Assembly (NCBI GenBank): GCA_000991205.1
Contig: LBRC01000015.1
Coordinates: 1-12,612, forward strand
Length of the DNA: 12,612 bases
Source: Parcubacteria group bacterium GW2011_GWA2_36_10
GTDB lineage: Bacteria; Patescibacteriota; Patescibacteriia; UBA1558; GWA2-36-10
Direction: 5' to 3'
In this document: one piece after another, positions 7,327 to 11,450 of the stretch
How the letters are laid out: each line of letters opens with the position of its first letter
How positions within the stretch are numbered: position 1 is the stretch's first letter
Notes under the pieces: generated by a model
Told to the model about the DNA's origin: nothing
Database searches by the model: none
The model's input: only the letters and a program-made list of their open reading frames with translations
Made by a program: the position numbers and the translations under genes

Positions 7327-8017
7327 TAGTATAAACGTTGTCGACATCATCGTCGTCATCCAAAGCATCTAGTAATCTGATAAGTCTATCTTCATCTTTG
7401 ACATCGACGTGCTCTTTAGCTAAGTAGATCAAATTTGAATCAGCGATAGAAAAATTTTGGGCTTGTAAAGTATCCCTTAAATGCGCAAACTTATCTTTGC
7501 TCACCAAAACTCTGACTTTATCTTCGATGAGGATATCATCGGCACCAGCTTCAATGATTTGCAATTCTTCTTCGTCGCTTAAAGAAGTTTTATTTAAAAT
7601 CAGCTCGCCTTTTTGTGAAAACATCCATAAGACACTCCCAGCAGAGCCTAAATTACCATTAGCTTTATTCAAAATGTGTTTAATATTAGAAACCGCCCTG
7701 TTTTTATTATCTGTCAAAACCTCAATAATCAGCGCTACGCCCTCTGGGCCATAAGCCTCATAAACTAAATGCTCAATGTTAGCACCATCTCCTACACCCG
7801 CGCCCCTTTTAATAGCGCGTTCAATGTTGTCTTTTGGCATTGATAAAGTCTTGGCTTTATCTACCGCCATTCTTAGTTTAAAATTTGTGTCTAAATCTTG
7901 TCCGTCTCTGGCTGCGACCGTAATGTTTTTAGATAGCTTAGTAAATAAGCTACTGCGCTTTGAATCTTTTGTTTCTTTAGCTCTTTTGGTTGTCGCCCAC
8001 TTGGAATGTCCACTCAT
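7313..8017 (-). CDS. yebC: YebC/TACO1 family translation or transcription factor
   Basis: YebC/PmpR family protein of 234 aa. Members were long annotated as transcriptional regulators and more recently linked to relieving ribosome stalling, including at proline-rich stretches. The family-defining start MSGHSKWATTKRAKE fixes the initiation codon at 8017; an in-frame ATG at 8041 would add eight residues and lie in the leader hairpin. Further signatures are the DNFKLR-like segment with MPKDNIERAIKRG, YEAYGPEGVALIIEVLTDN and NLGSAGSVLWMFSQKG. The C-terminus is strongly acidic (a run of Asp near 222-227). It is first in the long minus-strand operon, with a -10 hexamer at 8075-8080 and a leader hairpin at 8040-8064. 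No convincing Shine-Dalgarno precedes it. Cytoplasmic. Confidence 0.96.
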   Translation of the reverse strand: MSGHSKWATTKRAKETKDSKRSSLFTKLSKNITVAARDGQDLDTNFKLRMAVDKAKTLSMPKDNIERAIKRGAGVGDGANIEHLVYEAYGPEGVALIIEVLTDNKNRAVSNIKHILNKANGNLGSAGSVLWMFSQKGELILNKTSLSDEEELQIIEAGADDILIEDKVRVLVSKDKFAHLRDTLQAQNFSIADSNLIYLAKEHVDVKDEDRLIRLLDALDDDDDVDNVYTNANI

Positions 8018-8039
8018 AAATTTATTCTTTATTAATATC

Positions 8040-8064
8040 ATTCTTCCGGCTTCGGCGGAAGAAT
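8040..8064 (-). promoter_or_regulatory. Stable stem-loop in the yebC leader
   Basis: Nine-bp perfect stem ATTCTTCCG (8040-8048) and CGGAAGAAT (8056-8064) with a 7-nt loop. No T-run follows in either direction, so it is not an intrinsic terminator. With a start near 8068 it would form the very 5' end of the yebC mRNA, ending about 23 nt before the ATG. It may protect the 5' end or regulate translation. Confidence 0.5.
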
Positions 8065-8074
8065 CTCACACAAA

Positions 8075-8104
8075 ATTATATAAAATTAAAACTAATAAAC
8101 CCAA
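8075..8104 (-). promoter_or_regulatory. Candidate promoter for yebC-ruvC-glg operon
   Basis: A minus-strand TATAAT at 8075-8080 is perfect, but the best -35 is TTGGGT at 8099-8104 with an 18-bp spacer (three of six matches). The call depends mainly on the -10 and on its position upstream of the first gene. Confidence 0.35.
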
Positions 8105-8142
8105 GTATTTATTGTCAGTTTAACAAAAAAAAAGAGAAAAAA

Positions 8143-8187
8143 CAACCCCATTATAGTAATTTATAATTTTGCTATCTAACGGGGTTG
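8143..8187 (-). terminator. Strong hairpin with minus-direction T-tract
   Basis: Outer stem CAACCCC (8143-8149) and GGGGTTG (8181-8187), continued by a further seven or so AT pairs around a 2-nt bulge, with a loop of about 15 nt. In the minus direction it runs into six Ts and then a long T-rich tract. It would stop antisense transcription from the lipoprotein island before it enters yebC, or end a small minus-strand RNA. No minus-strand gene lies directly upstream of it. Confidence 0.5.
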
Positions 8188-8213
8188 ACTAGATTTTTTA
8201 TTCATAATAAGAT
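8185..8213 (+). promoter_or_regulatory. Weak candidate plus-strand promoter
   Basis: TTGACT at 8185-8190, a 17-bp spacer and TAAGAT at 8208-8213 match the sigma-70 consensus at five and four of six positions. It points toward the hairpin at 8263-8293, so any product would be an RNA of about 75 nt starting near 8220. No coding frame lies in that interval. Confidence 0.25.
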
Positions 8214-8262
8214 ACTTAAGTAATCGTTGTTTTCATCTCTTTACAGGCCACTTAATTTGCCG

Positions 8263-8293
8263 ATCCCCGTATCCATGCTTGGTGGGGATTTTT
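8263..8293 (+). terminator. Terminator-like hairpin before the lipoprotein promoter
   Basis: ATCCCC (8263-8268) pairs with GGGGAT (8284-8289), with an inner CCA/TGG helix and a TGCT loop. A run of five Ts follows in the plus direction (8289-8293). It lies just upstream of the perfect promoter at 8311-8339, so it would insulate that promoter or end a short upstream RNA. Confidence 0.45.
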
Positions 8294-8310
8294 GATTTGC
8301 TTTTTTATAG

Positions 8311-8339
8311 TTGACAAAAGCATAAATCTATAGTATAAT
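8311..8339 (+). promoter_or_regulatory. Perfect consensus sigma-70 promoter of the lipoprotein gene
   Basis: TTGACA at 8311-8316, exactly 17 bp, then TATAAT at 8334-8339: both hexamers match the consensus fully. Transcription should begin near 8346, giving a leader of about 45 nt. It is the best promoter in the window and suggests strong, probably constitutive, expression. Confidence 0.85.
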
Positions 8340-8365
8340 ACCAAGATTTAGCGATCCTTACAAAA

Positions 8366-8390
8366 GACTCAAAAATGAGAGGAAAGAGTC
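8366..8390 (+). promoter_or_regulatory. Ribosome binding site in the loop of a small hairpin
   Basis: GAGAGGA at 8377-8383 is a good Shine-Dalgarno, about 7 nt before the ATG at 8391. It is flanked by GACTC (8366-8370) and GAGTC (8386-8390), which could form a 5-bp stem abutting the start codon with the ribosome site in the loop. It confirms 8391 as the start over the out-of-frame ATG at 8375. Confidence 0.5.
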
Positions 8391-9074
8391 ATGAAAACGA
8401 CGCATCTTTGGCCCATCTACCTCATGCTGGTCTATCTCTTGACCAGCTGTGTCACAACACGACACTATGAAGGCGATGCAGACTACAATAAAGATCAGGT
8501 AGTCGTAATCGCCACCAACAATCTCGAACAAGTAGCCTCTGTGAGGCTCAGAGAAGACCCAGGCACCACGGCTCATGTTCTGAAGCCAGGAAAAAGTCAC
8601 CAATGGGTAGTCAAACGGCAACGTTACATCACTGTTGTTGGTGAAATCTATGAAGAATATGGTTGGAGTAGCGAACGAGTCCTTGCAGAAATCGACAGAA
8701 ATGCCTGGTTGACAAATACCATCGAAATTTCTATCGATGACAATCGAATGCAAGGCGTAATTCTCCAGCCTGGATACATCACTAATTATATGCCGTGGGC
8801 AGCATCGTTTAGAGAGGTAAACAATGTGTATATTGACATTCTGCAACCTGGTCAATCATCACAAAAACTAAACTTTCCTCCTGGCAAAATACATCTGATC
8901 GGCACTTTTGTGGCTGGCCCATATAAAGGCCAAGAATTCAGCGACTATCTGGAAATCGACAGCGACCCAAAAGACGCTAACTGGTTTGACGGTCAACAAT
9001 GGAGAAAAATCGGTTGGACCTTCCCAGTAGATGAGAATAGGAGCAATAATGACTGGCGCTGGCGTCGTCATTGA
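8391..9074 (+). CDS. Secreted lipoprotein of unknown function
   Basis: Protein of 227 aa not recognised as any family. It starts with a lipoprotein signal peptide: a short polar head, hydrophobic core YLMLVYLL and lipobox L-T-S-C with Cys20 as the lipidated residue. The mature part of about 208 aa is rich in beta-type and aromatic residues, and ends in a Trp/Arg/Asn-rich tail (DWRWRRH). Two segments resemble each other loosely, around 41-88 and 138-175; each has a PG turn followed by an alternating hydrophobic run (TVVGEI, LIGTFVAG), hinting at two beta-sandwich repeats. It is the only plus-strand gene. Its GC is much higher: 91 of 180 bases over 8401-8580 are G or C, against 16 of 60 at 2101-2160 and 23 of 60 at 9301-9360. 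It has its own promoter, Shine-Dalgarno and terminator. Recent acquisition is inferred. Confidence 0.85.
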   Translation: MKTTHLWPIYLMLVYLLTSCVTTRHYEGDADYNKDQVVVIATNNLEQVASVRLREDPGTTAHVLKPGKSHQWVVKRQRYITVVGEIYEEYGWSSERVLAEIDRNAWLTNTIEISIDDNRMQGVILQPGYITNYMPWAASFREVNNVYIDILQPGQSSQKLNFPPGKIHLIGTFVAGPYKGQEFSDYLEIDSDPKDANWFDGQQWRKIGWTFPVDENRSNNDWRWRRH

Positions 9075-9093
9075 TCAATTCTCCTCAAAACAA

Positions 9094-9122
9094 AGGACAC
9101 CTATGCTTCGCGTGGGTGTCCT
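9094..9122. terminator. Bidirectional terminator between convergent units
   Basis: AGGACACC (9094-9101) pairs with GGTGTCCT (9115-9122); up to five further pairs extend the stem toward a TTC loop. In the plus direction a T-rich tract follows, ending the lipoprotein gene. In the minus direction TTTGTTTT follows, ending the pilin array. It lies between the two convergent stop codons. Confidence 0.85.
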
Positions 9123-9143
9123 AACTTATTTATTTAATTTTAT

Positions 9144-9539
9144 TTATCGCTGTGCTGGAGGAGGATTACCACCACCATTAGCGCCACCATTAGAATTAAA
9201 ACCTTCTACACCCAAAGCTTGGAAAACAAAATAAGTAATGGCATAAGCCGCTAACACAACTGCTAAACCAATCACGGCATTTTTAATATTATCTCTAGCT
9301 TCTTCTACTTTCTTTGGATCACCTGAAGCTGTCATCCATTTGAAACCCGCTAAAATAATCATAATAATAAAAATTACCCCCAATAAACTCAAAGCTGCAT
9401 TAATCAAGATTCTAGCTGCTTCAGGAACAGAATCAATCGTTTTTAAACCTGTGCCTTCAGCCGCTGTCTCTAAACCAGTATCTAAAGCCAAGGTTTTGAG
9501 TGGCAATAATAATAAAAAGCTTAATAAAATCTTTTTCAT
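9144..9539 (-). CDS. T4SS-pilin family protein, paralogue 1 (Gly/Pro tail)
   Basis: Small VirB2/TrbC-like pilin (the family annotated as type IV secretion system pilin), 131 aa from the ATG at 9539. An in-frame GTG at 9557 would add MCIKKF before the signal peptide and is less likely. Layout: signal peptide 1-18 (KTLA), hydrophobic helix about 44-64, a charged loop with the array's shared motif GFKWMTASGDPKKVEEAR at 65-82, second helix about 88-108 (LAAYAITYF), and a Gly/Asn/Pro-rich tail unique to this copy. Such proteins insert in the membrane as a helical hairpin and may polymerise into a surface filament. It is last in the array, with its stop 22 bp from the shared terminator. No Shine-Dalgarno is obvious. 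Whether it forms a pilus or a membrane pore is not shown by sequence. Confidence 0.85.
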   Translation of the reverse strand: MKKILLSFLLLLPLKTLALDTGLETAAEGTGLKTIDSVPEAARILINAALSLLGVIFIIMIILAGFKWMTASGDPKKVEEARDNIKNAVIGLAVVLAAYAITYFVFQALGVEGFNSNGGANGGGNPPPAQR

Positions 9540-9569
9540 AAATTTTTTTATACACACTATGATTTATTT

Positions 9570-9929
9570 TTAATTTGTAATATTTACTGTAGTGGCGGTA
9601 TAAACCTCTCTTAAGACAAAAGAGGCAATGGCGTAAGCGGCTAAAATGATAACTACGCCAACAACAGAATTTTTAATCAAATCTCTTGCTTCATCAACTT
9701 TCTTTGGATCACCTTGAGCGGTCATCCATTTGAAGCCACCAAATAAAAGCAAAATAACAAAAATTGTGCCTAATAACATCAAAAAGATTTTGATGATACT
9801 GCCAATCACCTGCATTAATGGCACGTCTTGTTTATAGGCAGTAGTGGCAGCATCTAAATTTTGCATAATATTACTTTGAGCTAAAGTAATATTCGGTAAT
9901 AATAATAAAATAGCTAATAATTTTTTCAT
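9570..9929 (-). CDS. T4SS-pilin family protein, paralogue 2
   Basis: Protein of 119 aa with signal peptide MKKLLAILLLLPNITLA (1-17, cleavage before Gln18). A first hydrophobic helix spans about 44-64, then the loop GGFKWMTAQGDPKKVDEAR (64-82) and a second helix containing LAAYAIASF (96-104), and a short polar tail ending TATTVNITN. It is the closest relative of paralogue 3: the two share the signal peptide almost exactly, the AAYAIASF helix and the YTATT tail, and 23 identical bases at 9616-9638 and 10040-10062. A hairpin and a perfect palindrome precede it at 9948-9989, so its expression may differ from its upstream neighbour. It is separated from paralogue 1 by 30 bp. Expected in the cytoplasmic membrane or a surface filament. 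Confidence 0.87.
   Translation of the reverse strand: MKKLLAILLLLPNITLAQSNIMQNLDAATTAYKQDVPLMQVIGSIIKIFLMLLGTIFVILLLFGGFKWMTAQGDPKKVDEARDLIKNSVVGVVIILAAYAIASFVLREVYTATTVNITN
9616..9638. repeat. Direct repeat copy A, shared with pilin paralogue 3
   Basis: These 23 bases, encoding the start of the second hydrophobic helix of paralogue 2, are identical to 10040-10062 in paralogue 3. The genes also share 17 identical bases at their 5' ends. This indicates a recent duplication or gene conversion. Confidence 0.9.
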
Positions 9930-9947
9930 ATTTTATAATCTACGCCC

Positions 9948-9975
9948 TAGTAGGCCAAACAAAACTGACCTACTA
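9948..9975 (-). promoter_or_regulatory. Stem-loop in the leader of pilin paralogue 2
   Basis: TAGTAGG (9948-9954) pairs with CCTACTA (9969-9975), extended inward by four more pairs including two wobbles, for about 11 bp and a 6-nt loop. No T-run follows, so it does not look like a terminator. It could be an mRNA processing or stability element setting paralogue stoichiometry. Confidence 0.5.
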
Positions 9976-9989
9976 TAGTCTAGACTATA
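9974..9989. repeat. Perfect 16-bp palindrome
   Basis: TATAGTCT followed by AGACTATA is a perfect 16-bp inverted repeat without a spacer. It is typical in form of a dimeric regulator site, or could be a cruciform. It lies 45 bp upstream of paralogue 2 and 8 bp past the stop of paralogue 3, partly overlapping the hairpin. Confidence 0.6.
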
Positions 9990-9996
9990 ATCGATT

Positions 9997-10368
9997 TTAT
10001 TGCTCTATGCCTGTAGTAGCGGTATAAAGCTGATTCAAAACAAAAGAGGCAATGGCGTAAGCAGCAAAGATAATCACTAGACCAACTACACCTTCAGCGA
10101 TTAATTTTTTAGCTTCGTCAACTTTCTCTGTTGAGCCTTGGGAAGTCATCCACTTAAAACCACCTAATAAGATGATTAAAACTGCTAAAACTCCTAAAAA
10201 ACTTAAGATAATATTAATGATTTTAGCAATAGTACCCTTTAAATCGTTGTTACCCAAATTAACGCCCTGTTCGCGTAGATCATTTATACCCAAAGCATCT
10301 TCGGCGCTATTACCTTGAGCCAAAACAATATTTGGTAATAGTAATAAAGCGGCTAATAATTTTTTCAT
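9997..10368 (-). CDS. T4SS-pilin family protein, paralogue 3
   Basis: Protein of 123 aa from the ATG at 10368. An in-frame ATG at 10386 would add MKGGER, but those codons contain the Shine-Dalgarno itself (AAGGGGGTGA), so the downstream ATG is right. Signal peptide MKKLLAALLLLPNIVLA (1-17), a polar segment 18-45 longer than in paralogue 2, first helix about 48-68, loop GGFKWMTSQGSTEKVDEA (69-86) where DPKK is replaced by STEK, and second helix with FAAYAIASF (101-109). The tail YTATTGIEQ echoes paralogue 2. It has the best ribosome binding site in the window and its own promoter at 10416-10444, suggesting the major pilin or at least high output from here downstream. Membrane or filament location is inferred from the family. 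Confidence 0.88.
   Translation of the reverse strand: MKKLLAALLLLPNIVLAQGNSAEDALGINDLREQGVNLGNNDLKGTIAKIINIILSFLGVLAVLIILLGGFKWMTSQGSTEKVDEAKKLIAEGVVGLVIIFAAYAIASFVLNQLYTATTGIEQ
10040..10062. repeat. Direct repeat copy B, shared with pilin paralogue 2
   Basis: Identical over 23 bases to 9616-9638. It encodes the same part of the second hydrophobic helix in paralogue 3. The two copies are 424 bp apart in the same orientation. Confidence 0.9.
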
Positions 10369-10372
10369 TCTT

Positions 10373-10382
10373 TCACCCCCTT
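10373..10382 (-). promoter_or_regulatory. Strong Shine-Dalgarno of pilin paralogue 3
   Basis: The minus strand reads AAGGGGGTGA, one mismatch from a full anti-16S complement, four bases before the ATG at 10368. It decides the start codon against the upstream in-frame ATG at 10386. Most genes in the glycogen operon show no comparable site. Confidence 0.8.
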
Positions 10383-10415
10383 TCAAAAATTTATATTTTA
10401 ATAATTAACTCTTTA

Positions 10416-10444
10416 ATTATAAAGGAAAAGCCCTTAACTGACAA
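10416..10444 (-). promoter_or_regulatory. Promoter inside the pilin array
   Basis: TTGTCA at 10439-10444 (five of six), exactly 17 bp, then TATAAT at 10416-10421 (six of six), on the minus strand. Transcription should begin near 10409, about 40 nt before pilin paralogue 3. It lets paralogues 3, 2 and 1 be expressed apart from the sugar-binding protein and the first two pilins. Confidence 0.75.
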
Positions 10445-10452
10445 TCCATGTT

Positions 10453-10773
10453 TTAAGTAGCTGGCACGCCTAAACCAGAAAAGACAAAACTGATAATAGC
10501 ATAACTTAAAAATATCACCACCAAGCCCAAAATGGCCCAGAGTAAAGTGTCGCGACCACGACGCACACGATCAGGATTTCCTGCTGAAGTCATCCAAGTA
10601 ATACCGCCGATCACCATCATCACCAAAGATACGGCCCCTACTACTCCCAAAATACCAGTAATTACGCTTCTAACTAACTCTGGAAAAGTAGCTACATTTA
10701 AAGGATTAAACAATGGTTCTGCTAAACTAATGTTTGGTAAGATTAAAAATAAGCTTAGTACAAATATTGCCAT
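10453..10773 (-). CDS. T4SS-pilin family protein, paralogue 4
   Basis: Protein of 106 aa from the ATG at 10773, chosen because GGGGG lies 7 nt upstream and the protein then begins with a normal signal peptide (MAIFVLSLFLILPNISLA). In-frame ATGs at 10788 and 10824 would give 111 or 123 aa with a charged head (KIKEFFYLSPRMRGKQ); the longest form cannot be excluded. First helix about 38-58, loop GGITWMTSAGNPDRVRRGRD (56-75) with Arg in place of the Lys/Glu of its neighbours, second helix with FLSYAIISFVF (88-98), and a very short tail GLGVPAT. The loop is the most basic of the five. It is 66 bp upstream of paralogue 3 and 69 bp downstream of the Cys-rich paralogue if started at 10773. Confidence 0.83.
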   Translation of the reverse strand: MAIFVLSLFLILPNISLAEPLFNPLNVATFPELVRSVITGILGVVGAVSLVMMVIGGITWMTSAGNPDRVRRGRDTLLWAILGLVVIFLSYAIISFVFSGLGVPAT

Positions 10774-10779
10774 TTGTTT

Positions 10780-10796
10780 CCCCCGCATGCGCGGAG
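10780..10796 (-). promoter_or_regulatory. Hairpin sequestering the Shine-Dalgarno of pilin paralogue 4
   Basis: CTCCGC (10791-10796) can pair with GCGGGG (10781-10786) across a GCAT loop, giving 6 bp with one wobble. The paired strand contains most of the GGGGG ribosome site used for the ATG at 10773. It may damp translation unless ribosomes arrive from an upstream start at 10824. Confidence 0.4.
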
Positions 10797-10841
10797 AAAG
10801 ATAAAAAAATTCTTTTATTTTCATAAATATATTTTAAAATA

Positions 10842-11450
10842 TTATTCTGGTAAAATAGGGATGCAAAGCGTGTAATTAAGACAATTCTCTGTGCCAAGAT
10901 CATTAAAGTTTTCTGGACAAGTTAGCTGTGATTGACATTGCGGATTTGCATTAACATTAAAACAACAATGCATACTTGAAGGCACAATATTTGGCTCATT
11001 ATATTGAGTATTGGTATTAACTCGTACTTCTGGCTTAACTTGCAAAACATTATTCACAAAAAATGACACTAAAATATAGCTCATGAAAGCGATCACTAAG
11101 GCGATCACGGTCTGTAACATAATCTCTCGGCCTTGTTGAATTTTTTGCTGATTACCATAAGAAGTAAGCCATTTGATGCCACCCCAAATAAAGTACAGCA
11201 AAGCCAAGGCACCGATCCCACCAATTAACCATTTAGTTAACTCAATAAAACCTCCAGCAATATCAGTCAAAGTACAATCACCACTGGCCATACAAGCGGT
11301 ATTTTTGATGTTATCTAAAAAGCCAGCTACTTTAGTACAATTACCATTTGCGTCCATAGCCAAGCATTCAACTGCCTGCACGAAATTTGGCAAGATTAAA
11401 AAACTAAATAAGAAAACAAAAACTATCAGCAACTTAAAATTTTTATTCAT
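10842..11450 (-). CDS. T4SS-pilin family protein, paralogue 5, Cys-rich extended form
   Basis: The largest array member, 202 aa. Signal peptide 1-26 (LILPNFVQA), a polar segment with four Cys (29, 38, 53, 59), first helix about 70-92, loop GGIKWLTSYGNQQKIQQGRE (90-109), second helix about 112-136 (AFMSYILVSFFV), then a 65-residue C-terminal extension with six Cys (162, 163, 172, 178, 190, 196). All ten Cys lie outside the hydrophobic helices, where the oxidising exterior would allow disulfides. The other four paralogues have no such domain. It may be a minor, tip or anchoring subunit; this is inference. It starts inside the end of the sugar-binding protein gene (8-bp overlap ATGAATAA), so the two are translationally coupled and probably made together. 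Confidence 0.85.
   Translation of the reverse strand: MNKNFKLLIVFVFLFSFLILPNFVQAVECLAMDANGNCTKVAGFLDNIKNTACMASGDCTLTDIAGGFIELTKWLIGGIGALALLYFIWGGIKWLTSYGNQQKIQQGREIMLQTVIALVIAFMSYILVSFFVNNVLQVKPEVRVNTNTQYNEPNIVPSSMHCCFNVNANPQCQSQLTCPENFNDLGTENCLNYTLCIPILPE

Noticed and set aside
7327..7368. Longer RuvC N-terminus starting at the ATG at 7368
   Set aside because: The added 14 residues are only the Asp-rich end of yebC read in another frame, and RuvC length fits the start at 7326.
7497..8123. Two plus-strand frames antisense to yebC (7497-7754 and 7776-8123)
   Set aside because: Both lie opposite the well-supported yebC gene and have no recognisable features of their own.
8241..8276. Eleven-residue minus-strand frame (MDTGIGKLSGL)
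   Set aside because: No ribosome site or promoter, and it overlaps a hairpin; an open frame of this size is expected by chance.
8358..8855. Minus-strand open frame of 165 codons opposite the lipoprotein gene
   Set aside because: No signal or family resemblance and no ribosome site; the plus-strand gene has promoter, Shine-Dalgarno, lipobox and terminator.
9031..9234. Plus-strand frame across the terminator into the pilin 1 gene
   Set aside because: It crosses the bidirectional terminator and mirrors the Gly/Pro codons of pilin 1; low-complexity product.
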